Source: JAVVXB01 sp036651815
Lineage (GTDB): Bacteria; Bacillota; Clostridia; Christensenellales; CAG-138
DNA: 64,000 nt
Reading direction: 5' to 3'
Assembly: GCA_036651815.1 (NCBI GenBank)
Contig: JAVVXB010000008.1
Coordinates: 1 to 64,000 of the forward strand
Shown here: positions 46,123 through 55,533 of the stretch, piece by piece
Layout of the letters: each line of letters starts with the position of its first letter
Position numbering within the stretch: the first letter of the stretch is position 1
Notes under the pieces: model-generated
What the model was told of the DNA's origin: nothing
What the model saw: the letters and a program-made list of their open reading frames with translations, nothing else
Databases searched by the model: none
Position numbers and translations under genes: made by a program

Positions 46123-47892
46123 GTGGCGGCAATTATTGATTGTATAAAAAAACTTAAGAATATCATTTCCAAGAAGCAGATTTGGGTCATGCTCGGGTTG
46201 GTATTTGGAACTCTGATTGGCGCGATTCTTGAAACCGGCGTGGTGGGCATGATGTTGCCATTTATGAATGTATTGGTTGGTGATACTGCAAATGAAGGCA
46301 ATATGACGACGAACTTGATTAGGCGAGTGTTTCATTGCACGAGTTCCAATCAGCTTCTGTTTACGATGGCATTACTACTGACGTGTCTTTATATTATTAA
46401 GGGCGTATACAAGTGGTTTTTGCAATGGTTGCAGGCACGGAAAATTGCTGAATTTCGAACAGAGATATCGTGCACGGTATTCAATACGTTGATACACAGG
46501 CCGTATAAATACCATCTGGATCACAATACTGCGGAAATGCAACGTTTGGTCACCTCGGATATAGATTTGATCGTTATGATGTTAACACAATTAATGTTGC
46601 TGATTGCTGAATCGAGCGTGAGCATTGGTATCATTGTACTGATGGTATTTGTTGATCCCAAGCTGACATTTTGCGCAATTGCTTTAATGGGATGTTTAAT
46701 GATAATTACAAATGGCTTCATTGCAAAGCAAATTCGTCAAAGTGGTGCAACGGTGATTAATAATTCTTCGGAGATGCTAAAATGGGTACAGCAGACTGCG
46801 GGAGGAATAAAGAATATCTATACAAGTAAGAAACAAGGATATTTTGAAAATCGCTATGCAGTATTTACGATGAAAACAGCTCAGAGCAATGCAAAATACA
46901 CCACGTTGAATGAGACTCCGAAGATTGTGATAGAAGCTGTAAGCATGGCGAGTATATTTATATATATGGCAGTTACAGTTCTTAATGGCAATAATGTCGA
47001 AAAAATGTTGCCGTTGCTAGCTACATTTGCGTTAGCTGCGATGCGTCTCATTCCTGTGGCGAACAGAATTTCAGGTGCGATTGGGACAATGAATTTTTCG
47101 CTTGCACCACTCAACGCGATATACACTGTTATTGGTGGTACTCATAAAACCGAAAACAATGCTGATAATTCGCATGCCGAAGATGAAACGAATGCTGCGC
47201 TTTCCAAGACGATTCATACAGGAATCACCGTTAAAGATCTTGCATTTCGATTTGATGATACCGAAAAATATTTATTTAAAGACCTTAATGTTAGCATTCC
47301 TGCTCAGAAGAGCGTTGCGTTTGTGGGCGCAACTGGATCAGGCAAAACGACGCTTGCAGATATCATTCTGGGCATACTGACACCAGAACATGGTCAGGTG
47401 CTTGCAGATGAATACAATATATTTGAGGAATCTGATTGGTGGGCGAACTGCATCGGGTATGTTCCGCAATTTGTATATCTTTGCGATGATACGATTCGTT
47501 CCAATGTTGCATTTGGCGTTCCAGAGGATCGTATTGATAATGAACTTGTGATGCATTGCTTGGAGAAAGCCGAAATTCGTTCTTTCGTAGAGAAATTGCC
47601 GGATGGAATCATGACATATACCGGTGAAAATGGCGTGCGGCTTTCCGGCGGACAGCGCCAGCGAATTGGAATTGCAAGAGCGCTCTATACTTGCCCTCAG
47701 TTTTTAGTGATGGATGAAGCAACATCTGCATTGGATTATGAAACGGAAAAGGCGATCATTGAAACGATCGATTCGTTGGCCGGGAAAATGACGTTGCTGA
47801 TTATTGCGCATCGAATGTCTACCATTGAAAAATGCGATCTCGTTTACAGCATCGAAGAAGGAAAAGCGGTGTTAATAAAAGGTTCACTCTAG
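46123..47892 (+). CDS. ABC exporter / lipid-linked oligosaccharide flippase (PglK/MsbA-like)
   Basis: A 589-residue half-transporter. About six membrane helices occupy residues 20-310. The C-terminal ATPase has Walker A GATGSGKTT, the signature LSGGQRQRIGIARAL, Walker B FLVMDEATSALD and the His switch in IIAHRMST. Length and order resemble PglK, which flips lipid-linked oligosaccharides for protein glycosylation. Its place among glycosyltransferases supports a glycan substrate. The start is GTG 46123 after AGGGTG. Confidence 0.9.
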   Translation: MAAIIDCIKKLKNIISKKQIWVMLGLVFGTLIGAILETGVVGMMLPFMNVLVGDTANEGNMTTNLIRRVFHCTSSNQLLFTMALLLTCLYIIKGVYKWFLQWLQARKIAEFRTEISCTVFNTLIHRPYKYHLDHNTAEMQRLVTSDIDLIVMMLTQLMLLIAESSVSIGIIVLMVFVDPKLTFCAIALMGCLMIITNGFIAKQIRQSGATVINNSSEMLKWVQQTAGGIKNIYTSKKQGYFENRYAVFTMKTAQSNAKYTTLNETPKIVIEAVSMASIFIYMAVTVLNGNNVEKMLPLLATFALAAMRLIPVANRISGAIGTMNFSLAPLNAIYTVIGGTHKTENNADNSHAEDETNAALSKTIHTGITVKDLAFRFDDTEKYLFKDLNVSIPAQKSVAFVGATGSGKTTLADIILGILTPEHGQVLADEYNIFEESDWWANCIGYVPQFVYLCDDTIRSNVAFGVPEDRIDNELVMHCLEKAEIRSFVEKLPDGIMTYTGENGVRLSGGQRQRIGIARALYTCPQFLVMDEATSALDYETEKAIIETIDSLAGKMTLLIIAHRMSTIEKCDLVYSIEEGKAVLIKGSL

Positions 47893-47967
47893 AAAACCAG
47901 ATTTGATAGAGGACTGACGTATATGCCCAGCTAAATTATATGATGTAAAATGGAGTAGACACAAAAA

Positions 47968-49077
47968 TTGACCCGAATTAAAAAAGTAATCTGTATTCCA
48001 CCAATTGGGATGACACTTGATGGGTATTTTTCGAAGTATCCGACCGGATATGAAAGAATCGGGTTGGTACGCAGCGTGTACGCGGTTCGGCAAGAATTAC
48101 TTGATCGTGGAATCGAGTTGATTGAAGACCGTTCAGCGGAGACGGTGCAAGCGGAGGTGGTACTGCATCTTACCCCGTTGCGAGAGGATATTTTGTTGAA
48201 ATATCGCGACAAGGTTCACATCTACTATGCAGGTGAACCAATGGTAGTCTATCCAATTCATAATAGGCGTACCGTAAGAAAAATGGCAAATCAGCTTTAT
48301 GATAGCGTGGTGACCAATTATCAGTTTACGGATGATCGGGTTATTAAAACAACTTGTCCAAATCCCATCATACCGGTTCATGCTGGAAACATACCATGGG
48401 AAAGACAAAAACTTGCCTGTATGATTACGAACAACAAGTTTGCAATGGGATACAACGAGCTATATTCAGCAAGAAGACAGCTGATTCGCTATTTTGAAAA
48501 GCAGCATCCAGATCAATTTGATTTTTACGGCACGAATTGGGAACGTCCCTATACAGATTTTACGACATATAAGGGATATGTATCCTGCAAAATTGATTGT
48601 TGCTATCATTATCGATTCGTTTTTTGCTTTTCAAATGAACGGTCAGAGAATATGACATTGGATGAAAAAATTTTCGATTGCATGATAGCAGGGTGCGTTC
48701 CAATCTACTATGGCACAAAAATGATTGGCGATTTTATCCCATCAAATTGCTACATTGACTATTCGGAATTTGATTCAATTGACGCATGCTATCAATATAT
48801 TGCATCGTTGAAACAAACGGAATACAATGCATATTTGGAACACATTGCGGATTATCTGGTGTCACAGAGCGCACAATTGGTTCACCCCCGATATTTGGCG
48901 GAGTCAATTCAGAAAGCAATGGCTCTTGGCAAGCGGACGGGTGAGCGTAACTTCCACCTTTTACATTGGTGCATCATCCGGATGAAGCTATATGGAAAAC
49001 TAATGAAGTGCATTGGTTTGATTGACCGACAAACAACAGCAAGATGGTGTAAAAATAATGGCATTTTTGATGGATAA
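47968..49077 (+). CDS. GT10-like (alpha-1,3-fucosyltransferase fold) glycosyltransferase
   Basis: A 369-residue protein whose C-terminal half follows the GT10 pattern. ARRQLIRYFEKQHPDQFDFYGTNW is followed by YKGYVSCKIDCCYHYRFVFCFSNE, then the donor-binding-type LDEKIFDCMIAGCVPIYYGTKMIGDFIPSNCYIDY. GT10 enzymes move fucose from GDP-fucose to O-3 or O-4 of GlcNAc or Glc. The family's usual N-rich EN(S/T) motif is SENMT here. The likely start is TTG 47968 with GGAG upstream. Low-level similarity makes the exact linkage open. Confidence 0.8.
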   Translation: MTRIKKVICIPPIGMTLDGYFSKYPTGYERIGLVRSVYAVRQELLDRGIELIEDRSAETVQAEVVLHLTPLREDILLKYRDKVHIYYAGEPMVVYPIHNRRTVRKMANQLYDSVVTNYQFTDDRVIKTTCPNPIIPVHAGNIPWERQKLACMITNNKFAMGYNELYSARRQLIRYFEKQHPDQFDFYGTNWERPYTDFTTYKGYVSCKIDCCYHYRFVFCFSNERSENMTLDEKIFDCMIAGCVPIYYGTKMIGDFIPSNCYIDYSEFDSIDACYQYIASLKQTEYNAYLEHIADYLVSQSAQLVHPRYLAESIQKAMALGKRTGERNFHLLHWCIIRMKLYGKLMKCIGLIDRQTTARWCKNNGIFDG

Positions 49078-49175
49078 AATCAATTTCAAAATCAAGTGCA
49101 GCATCCACCGGTAATTTGATTTTCCACATAAAGTTACACATTGAACTTAGCAAATGCGCCTGATATGAGGGATAA

Positions 49176-50243
49176 TTGGAAACAATCGGACGAAAGGTAG
49201 CCAAAGTGATAACCAGATTGAAAAATAATTGCAAAGTAGCAATGCCGAATACCTATCAGAGAATTAGAAAAATATGGCATTGGGTTCGTAGACCGTATGA
49301 TCATATTGTTTATTCGGAAAAGCATGTTAGTTATGGCGAAGAAAATCCGGATAAGACGTTTTATCTGATTCCTTCATATCAATATGCATCCTTTGGTGCA
49401 GTTTTAAACGTACCGGTACTGAGTGGCATTCGGCATGCTCTACAAAGAAAATGGATTCCGGTTCTTGACTTCCTTTCGATGGATAATTGGTTTATCGAAA
49501 AGGATGAAATTGGAATAGTAAACGGATGGGAACAGTATTTTTTTCAGCCGATGGATTATTCCGTGGGAGATGTTGCAAGGAGCAAACATGTTATTATACC
49601 AAACAAGTATTTTTTGTACGAAGGGCCAAGCCCTTGCAAAGCGTTTTTTTACAATGAGTTTGGCATGCGTGATGAATGGAAGAAAATTTATGCCAGATAC
49701 ATTCGGCTGAAACCGGAAATTGAGGCCTATATCGAGGACAAGCGGAAAGCATTACATATTGAAGATGGCATACGTACGGTTGGTGTAAAATGCAGGGGAA
49801 CCGACTATTCAAAGAGAAGAACTTATGGTCATCAAATCCAACCAGATACGGCGTCTATAATTGAACAGACGCAGCGCGTGATGCAGGAGTATGGTTGTAG
49901 CAAGGTGTTTCTATCTTGTGAGGATGAAGATATCCGCCGTGATTTTGAAGCGAAGCTAGGAGCAAAATTGATTATGTCGGAGCCAGCTGTCGAATATGAC
50001 GGGTGTTCAATTTTATATGGTAAAGAAACGGGAAAGTTTCAGGATAATTTGGAGTATTTGTGTTCGCTTGCAATTGTATCTCGCTGTACTTGCATTGTGG
50101 CAACTGCTTGCGGAGGTAGCATGGTATCGGCATTGATGGCGAAGAATCCAGAATACGAGTACTATTATTGTATCGGTCTATACGGAATTGATGATAAGAA
50201 CGAAGAACAAAAGAAACGAATAGATTTGGAGGATATAGAATGA
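49176..50243 (+). CDS. Putative fucosyltransferase-fold protein, copy 1
   Basis: A 355-residue protein of unclear family. The second half contains VGVKCRGTDY, which recalls the HxRRxD motif of GT11/GT23/POFUT-type fucosyltransferases, then SKVFLSCEDEDIRRDFEAKLG and CTCIVATACGGSMVSALMA near the C-terminus. The N-terminal half has no recognised motif. The start is probably TTG 49176 after GAGGGA. A diverged, broken copy follows directly (ATGA overlap at 50240). Given GDP-fucose genes nearby I infer a fucosyltransferase, with moderate doubt. Confidence 0.6.
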   Translation: METIGRKVAKVITRLKNNCKVAMPNTYQRIRKIWHWVRRPYDHIVYSEKHVSYGEENPDKTFYLIPSYQYASFGAVLNVPVLSGIRHALQRKWIPVLDFLSMDNWFIEKDEIGIVNGWEQYFFQPMDYSVGDVARSKHVIIPNKYFLYEGPSPCKAFFYNEFGMRDEWKKIYARYIRLKPEIEAYIEDKRKALHIEDGIRTVGVKCRGTDYSKRRTYGHQIQPDTASIIEQTQRVMQEYGCSKVFLSCEDEDIRRDFEAKLGAKLIMSEPAVEYDGCSILYGKETGKFQDNLEYLCSLAIVSRCTCIVATACGGSMVSALMAKNPEYEYYYCIGLYGIDDKNEEQKKRIDLEDIE

Positions 50244-51231
50244 ACGTAAGCATAAAAGAAGTGATGCGCAGGCGCCTTCCGTGGGTATATCCTTTTCTTA
50301 AAAAAGCGAACGCTACATTGATGAAACAACGGCATGGAGAAAGAAAAATTTCATATGGATTTACACATCCCGAACAAACATTCTATGTCATTCGCTGGGA
50401 TTCGAGGCTTGCAGCGCTAGGCGGTCTTGTTGTTCAAATTGTATTAGGTGGCATTCAATATGCTCAGGAAATCGGCAGCGTTCCAATTGTTGATTTTTAT
50501 CATGGGGATAATTATTATCGGGGATGTGGGGAGCGAAGCAATATATGGGAATGGTACTTTGAATAGCCATCGGGCTATGCCTTAAACCATATACGCGGAT
50601 GTAAAAATGTCATATTAGGTGCAAACAAAGATTGTCCACCGTTGATTACGATGCACAGCGGGCCGAATCCATCTGCAGCTTTTTTGCTGAAAGCAGTCTG
50701 GAACGTATAACATGGAAAAACATCTATCAAAAGAATATAAGACTGAATGCAGAAGTGAAGAAAATCGTTCGTAGTAAAGTTGCCGAATTACAGATGGAGG
50801 ACGAAGACCTCAGAATTTGCGGCGTGCATTGCAGGGGCACAGATTACTTGAGCTTGAAACCAACGAACCATCCAATCCAGCCGTCAACGGAGGAAGTCAT
50901 CGAGAAAACCCGCAAGGTGATGACAGAGCATTCTTGCGACAAGGTGTTTCTTGCAACCGAAGATGCGTTGATCGCAAAGAAATTTGCCAGTGCTTTTGGA
51001 AACAAGCTGGTGATGGCTTATCCACCATATGAAGAATACGAGGATGGCGAGTTCTTTATTCGCAAGGACATGAGCTTATATCAATCGGGGTTGGAGTACC
51101 TATGCACGTTAGAGATTCTGTCAAGCTGTACGTGCATAATTGGCACCGCCTGTGGCGGGAGTATGATGGCGGCATTGATGGCCAATAACCCAGAATATGA
51201 GTATTACTTCTGGCTTGGATTATATGAATAG
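50240..51231 (+). pseudogene. Broken paralogue of the preceding transferase, copy 2
   Basis: This stretch aligns with the whole preceding protein (YGFTHPEQTFYVI at the front, CGVHCRGTDY, CDKVFLATEDALIAKKFASAFG and CTCIIGTACGGSMMAALMANNPEYEYY behind), but two lesions split it. A TAG at 50564-50566 stands where copy 1 has Gln before Pro, consistent with CAG to TAG. A run of six T at 50680-50685 is one base short of the frame that joins GPNPSAA to FFAES. Two frames of 108 and 199 codons result. It starts within the stop of copy 1, so it was once cotranslated. Confidence 0.88.
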
Positions 51232-51266
51232 AAAATTCGAATACAGATCGAAGCGTCGTATAGAAT

Positions 51267-51296
51267 TTGTCAATTTATAAGCAAACATGTTACAAT
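51267..51296 (+). promoter_or_regulatory. Sigma-A promoter before gmd
   Basis: -35 TTGTCA (51267-51272), 18-base spacer, -10 TACAAT (51291-51296), 29 bases upstream of the gmd start. The GDP-sugar genes may thus be expressed apart from the transferases. Confidence 0.65.
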
Positions 51297-51325
51297 AACA
51301 AAAAAAGAAATGGAAATACTGCGAT

Positions 51326-52366
51326 ATGAAAAAGGCACTCATCACAGGCATCACTGGGCAGGACGGCGGCTATTTGGCTGAATTTCTACTGGAAAAGGGG
51401 TATGAAGTTCATGGTCTTTTGCGCAGAGCTTCCAGTCCAAATACCATGCGCATTGATCACCTGATTGCACAGAACGCTATTCAGCTGCATGGCGGCGATA
51501 TGGCGGACTCATCCAGTATCGTTCGCATTATTGGAGAAACCCGGCCGGATGAAATTTATAATTTGGCAGCGCAAAGTCACGTGCAGGTCAGTTTTGAAGC
51601 ACCGGAGTATGCAGGGGATGTGGATGCGCTTGGCGTTTTGCGTGTATTGGAAGCCGTACGCACATTGGGCATGGAAAAGACTTGCCGCATTTATCAGGCG
51701 TCTACAAGTGAATTGTTCGGGCGTGTGGTGGAGGTTCCTCAGCGGGAAACAACGCCGTTTCACCCATATAGTCCGTATGCCGTTGCAAAGCAGTATGGCT
51801 ATTGGATTGTGAAGGAATATCGCGAGGCCTATGGAATGTTTGCGGTCAATGGAATCCTGTTCAATCACGAATCGGAACGCCGCGGAGAGAACTTTGTAAC
51901 GAGAAAGATTACGCTTGCTGCGGCACGGATTGCCTGCGGATTACAAGAAAAACTTTATCTTGGCAACTTGGACAGTTTACGGGACTGGGGCTATGCTAAG
52001 GATTATGTGGAATGCATGTGGCTGATGCTGCAGCATGACACGCCGGAAGATTTTGTCATTGCTACGGGTGTACAACATTCCGTACGTGAATTTGCTACAC
52101 TTGCGTTCCACAATGACGGTATTGAACTGGCATGGCAGGGACGGGGCATTGATGAAAAAGGCATCGATCAAGCCACTGGTAAGGTGCTGGTTGAGGTCAG
52201 CTCGGCATTCTATCGACCAACGGATGTGGTGAATCTCTGGGGCGATCCTACAAAGGCAAGAACCGTGTTGGGTTGGAATCCGTTGAAAACAAGCTATGAA
52301 GAGCTGGTTCGAATTATGGCAGAGCACGATCTCGAGATAATCAAGGGAAAGTCAGATAAGAGATGA
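51326..52366 (+). CDS. gmd: GDP-mannose 4,6-dehydratase
   Basis: A 346-residue extended-SDR enzyme converting GDP-D-mannose to GDP-4-keto-6-deoxy-D-mannose. NADP-binding GITGQDGGYLAE is at residues 7-18, the family motif ASTSELFG near 131, and the catalytic pair Tyr151 and Lys155 in YSPYAVAKQYG. NHESERRGENFVTRKI near 190 is the usual substrate region. Length is normal. Its product feeds both fucose and possible amino-sugar branches here. The stop overlaps the next start (ATGA). Confidence 0.96.
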   Translation: MKKALITGITGQDGGYLAEFLLEKGYEVHGLLRRASSPNTMRIDHLIAQNAIQLHGGDMADSSSIVRIIGETRPDEIYNLAAQSHVQVSFEAPEYAGDVDALGVLRVLEAVRTLGMEKTCRIYQASTSELFGRVVEVPQRETTPFHPYSPYAVAKQYGYWIVKEYREAYGMFAVNGILFNHESERRGENFVTRKITLAAARIACGLQEKLYLGNLDSLRDWGYAKDYVECMWLMLQHDTPEDFVIATGVQHSVREFATLAFHNDGIELAWQGRGIDEKGIDQATGKVLVEVSSAFYRPTDVVNLWGDPTKARTVLGWNPLKTSYEELVRIMAEHDLEIIKGKSDKR

Positions 52367-53055
52367 ATTTAACAGTATTTACAAGTAAAGTATACAGGTA
52401 TGTAAAGGATCGGTTGCCGACGCCTTTTCATCAAGCAATCAAAGCATGGATGGCAGCGGATGGGGATCAAACGTTGCGTTTCAATTATGATCTGCGTGAA
52501 AACGCCGTTGCGTTTGACATAGGCGGCTATAAAGGCTGGTGGACGGCTGGTATGCTGGAACATTTTCCGGCATGCACTTGTTATGTATTTGAGCCAGTAA
52601 AAGATTTTGCCGATCAAATACAAGCACATTTTAAGGACGCTTGCGATGAAAGCAAAGTGCGTGTATTTAACTTTGGTCTTGGAGATACCAATTCTAAATT
52701 TCCAATCTCTCACAGCGCAGATGGTTCCTCTTTTTTTCAAGTTTCGGAGGACTGTGAAATGGCGGCATGTGTTTCCATAAGCAATTTTATTCGAGATCAC
52801 AGCATTTCTAAAATTGATGTGATGAAGGTAAATATCGAAGGTGCGGAATATGGGTTGATAGAAGAGCTGATTCGTACGGATGATATCAAGAAGGTTCAAA
52901 ATCTCCAAGTGCAGTTTCATAAGTTGTCGGATAAAGCATGCAATCAACGGATGCAAAATATCTGGAAGGAATTGGAGAAGACGCATCGGGTAACGTGGAG
53001 CTTCCGCCCTTACGTTTGGGAGAATTGGGAGCGGCTCGATCATTCGGAAGACTGA
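52363..53055 (+). CDS. FkbM-family methyltransferase
   Basis: A 230-residue SAM-dependent methyltransferase. The SAM-binding start AVAFDIGGYKGWWTAGM is near residue 44, followed by CYVFEPVKDFADQI, VFNFGLGD, and the FkbM hallmark KIDVMKVNIEGAEYGLIEELI near 146. Family members O-methylate sugars or other small groups. Set inside a GDP-sugar cluster it probably methylates a sugar hydroxyl of the glycan. It overlaps gmd by four bases. Confidence 0.88.
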   Translation: MNLTVFTSKVYRYVKDRLPTPFHQAIKAWMAADGDQTLRFNYDLRENAVAFDIGGYKGWWTAGMLEHFPACTCYVFEPVKDFADQIQAHFKDACDESKVRVFNFGLGDTNSKFPISHSADGSSFFQVSEDCEMAACVSISNFIRDHSISKIDVMKVNIEGAEYGLIEELIRTDDIKKVQNLQVQFHKLSDKACNQRMQNIWKELEKTHRVTWSFRPYVWENWERLDHSED

Positions 53056-53092
53056 GCAGACCAATGATGCATTTTAGTATGGGAGGTATAAA

Positions 53093-54004
53093 ATGATTCT
53101 TGTAACAGGCGCCACGGGCTTCCTTGGAAAGCATGTATGTAGAAAGCTGGAAGAACGGGGGCTGATTTTTACGCCAACATCCTTACATGCAGGTGTTGAT
53201 CTGCGCGATGCAGAGCAAACGATGCAGTTGTTTGATAGCGTTCAACCGGACTATATATTGCATTGCGCAGCCTATGTAGGCGGGATACAGTTTGGGCTTA
53301 AACACCCAGCGGAAATGTTTCGGAACAATCTGCTGATGACCATCAATCTCTTGGATGCTTGCCAAAGATATGATGTAAAGCGTATGGTAAACCCGATTTC
53401 CAACTGCGCCTATCCTGGAGAAGCCACACTGTTTAAGGAGAGTGAGTTCTGGGACGGTCCGTTGCATGATTCGGTGGCTACATATGGGTTCGTACGAAAA
53501 GCGTCTTTGGTTGGCGCACAAGCATATGCAAAGCAATACGGAATAGACGTAATCAATATTATTCTTTCCAACATGTACGGCCCGGAGGATCATTTTCAAG
53601 CGGAACGGTCCCACGCGATGGGGGCACTGATCATGAAAATGGTGAAGGCGAAGCGTGAAAACCTGCCGGAGGTGATTGTTTGGGGAACAGGAGCGCCGGT
53701 GCGCGAATGGCTTTACATTGACGATGGTGCGGAGGCGATGATTCGCTGTTTGGATGCACCTGCGACAACGGAGCTTCATAATATTGGCGTTGCTTCCGGC
53801 ATATCCGTCAAAGATATGGCGGAGATGATTCGCAAAGAAGTTGGATATATGGGTACGCTTGTCTTTGATACGTCAAAGGAAGATGGTGCCCCCTATAAAA
53901 CGGTGGACGGCACGCGTGGGGAACAATTGCTGCACTGGAAGCCACAGGTTGGAGTGGAACAAGGGTTGCACGAGACCGTTGTATGGTTTGAGAATAATCG
54001 ATAA
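53093..54004 (+). CDS. fcl: GDP-L-fucose synthase-like epimerase/reductase
   Basis: A 303-residue extended SDR resembling GDP-fucose synthase (WcaG), which epimerises and reduces the Gmd product to GDP-L-fucose. Rossmann motif TGATGFLGKHV is at residues 5-15. The Ser and Cys of the family active site are kept in ISNCAYPGEA, and the catalytic-type His is kept in ERSHAMGAL. Tyr131 is present, but the position four residues later, normally Lys, is Arg135, with Lys136 next to it (YGFVRKAS). The protein may still work, or may make a different GDP-deoxysugar. GGGAGG precedes ATG. Confidence 0.85.
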   Translation: MILVTGATGFLGKHVCRKLEERGLIFTPTSLHAGVDLRDAEQTMQLFDSVQPDYILHCAAYVGGIQFGLKHPAEMFRNNLLMTINLLDACQRYDVKRMVNPISNCAYPGEATLFKESEFWDGPLHDSVATYGFVRKASLVGAQAYAKQYGIDVINIILSNMYGPEDHFQAERSHAMGALIMKMVKAKRENLPEVIVWGTGAPVREWLYIDDGAEAMIRCLDAPATTELHNIGVASGISVKDMAEMIRKEVGYMGTLVFDTSKEDGAPYKTVDGTRGEQLLHWKPQVGVEQGLHETVVWFENNR

Positions 54005-54016
54005 GGAGTGACAGCG

Positions 54017-54415
54017 ATGAAGGTGATTGAAAAAGACGGGCTGGTATTGGCAAAGCATATTACGCCAGATGATTGGTCGGGGGGACTTAGCTTTTTCTCC
54101 TCTGATGAAGAATTTATTCAGGTCGGCGCTTGGAAGTACGACAGCGGAAAAGAACTGCGGGCTCATATCCATAATGAAGTGGAGCGTAAGGTGACGCGTA
54201 CCTGCGAGGCCCTATACATCGTTTCAGGAGGCTTGCATGCGATGATTTACTCCTTACAGGAGGAACTGATTGCCGAATTGGATGCGCATGCGGGAGACAT
54301 TTTGATCCTGCTCAATAGTGGCCATGGATATCAAATATTGGAAGATGATACGAGAGTACTGGAAATAAAGAACGGTCCTTATCTTGGCGCAGATGCGGAT
54401 CGCAGAAGAATATAG
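54017..54415 (+). CDS. Cupin-like protein of the glycan locus
   Basis: A 132-residue single-domain protein with a cupin pattern. GKELRAHIHNEVERKVTRTCEALYIVSGG supplies metal-ligand-like His and Glu in the first cupin motif, and AGDILILLNSGHGYQILED the second. Cupins in such loci act as sugar isomerases, epimerases or unassigned helper proteins; which applies is unknown. ATG 54017 is eight bases after AAGGAG, better than the GTG at 54008. Its last base meets the start region of the aminotransferase gene. Confidence 0.72.
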   Translation: MKVIEKDGLVLAKHITPDDWSGGLSFFSSDEEFIQVGAWKYDSGKELRAHIHNEVERKVTRTCEALYIVSGGLHAMIYSLQEELIAELDAHAGDILILLNSGHGYQILEDDTRVLEIKNGPYLGADADRRRI

Positions 54416-54429
54416 TGGAGGTTGAAAAT

Positions 54430-55521
54430 ATGCAATTGATCGAACAAATGGAGCCCTCCTTTGATCAACGCGAAACGGACGCGCTCTATCAGTATATGCA
54501 GAATGGCGGTTGGGTGACTGAATTCAAGAAAACGCGTGCATTTGAACAAATGATTGCCGAGTATACGGGTGCAAAGCATTGCTGGGTGGTTGCAAATGGA
54601 ACAGTTAGTTTATCAATTGCGCTGATGGCAGTCGGCATTGGCGTAGGTGATGAAGTCATATGCCCCGATTATACAATGGTTGCAACGCCGAATTCGGCAG
54701 AATTGATTGGCGCAAAAGCGGTTTTTGCCGACATCGAACGTGAGACGCTTTGCATGAATTTTGATGCAATGAAGGCTGCGGTTACTGAAAAAACGAAGGC
54801 AGTCCTCCTAGTAACTATCAATGGTCGGCATCCGAAAAACTTGCAAGCTTTTGTTGATTTTTGCAAGGAGAAAGGCATTCATCTGATTGAAGATGCTGCG
54901 CAATCTCTGGGAAGCAGCTGCAACGGAAAACATCTCGGACGCTTTGGAGAAATCGGGAGCTTTTCATTCAGCGCACCTAAAATTATTACAACAGGACAGG
55001 GGGGCGCATTGATAACGGATGATGATGAACTTGACGACCGGATTAAAAAAATACGCGACTTTGGACGCGATAAGGGCGGATCCGATCACTATTTGGTAAA
55101 AGGATGGAATTTTAAGTTTACAGACATTCAAGCAGTGATTGGCATTGAGCAGATGAAAAAACTACCGGAACGCGTTGAACGTAAAAAAGCAATGGGAAAA
55201 CTGTATGACCAATTGCTGGCCGGCATACCGGGTGTAACGCTGATCCACACCGATTATAGCGATACTGCTCCATGGTTTTTTGATATACTATGTGAAAAAC
55301 GGGATGAACTACAGGCATATTTGAAAGGAAAAGGAATTGGAACGCGACCGTTTTACCCAGCTCTGCACAGCGAGCCGGCTTATGGATATACGCAACTTCA
55401 TTTCCCAATAGCCGAGGAGATTGCCGCAAAGGGATTGTGGCTACCGTCCTCCGTCAAGCTGATGGATGAGCAACTGGAATACATCGCAGAAAATATCCGC
55501 TTATTCTATCAGAGAACATAA
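54430..55521 (+). CDS. DegT/DnrJ/EryC1-family sugar aminotransferase (perosamine-synthase-like)
   Basis: A 363-residue PLP enzyme. HCWVVANGTVSLSIALMA, IEDAAQSLGSSCNGKHLG and the Schiff-base Lys184 in SFSAPKIITTGQGG mark the nucleotide-sugar aminotransferases. Lys instead of His at that position argues for amination, not ColD-type dehydration. With Gmd nearby, GDP-4-keto-6-deoxymannose to GDP-perosamine is the most economical reaction; this is inferred. ATG 54430 follows GGAGG at good distance, better than GTG 54415. An acetyltransferase follows 12 bases later. Confidence 0.88.
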   Translation: MQLIEQMEPSFDQRETDALYQYMQNGGWVTEFKKTRAFEQMIAEYTGAKHCWVVANGTVSLSIALMAVGIGVGDEVICPDYTMVATPNSAELIGAKAVFADIERETLCMNFDAMKAAVTEKTKAVLLVTINGRHPKNLQAFVDFCKEKGIHLIEDAAQSLGSSCNGKHLGRFGEIGSFSFSAPKIITTGQGGALITDDDELDDRIKKIRDFGRDKGGSDHYLVKGWNFKFTDIQAVIGIEQMKKLPERVERKKAMGKLYDQLLAGIPGVTLIHTDYSDTAPWFFDILCEKRDELQAYLKGKGIGTRPFYPALHSEPAYGYTQLHFPIAEEIAAKGLWLPSSVKLMDEQLEYIAENIRLFYQRT

Positions 55522-55533
55522 TAGGGTGATTCT

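Noticed and set aside
52369..53064. 231-codon minus-strand frame opposite the FkbM gene
   Set aside because: The plus-strand frame carries the FkbM motifs and overlaps gmd normally; the antisense frame has no recognisable features.
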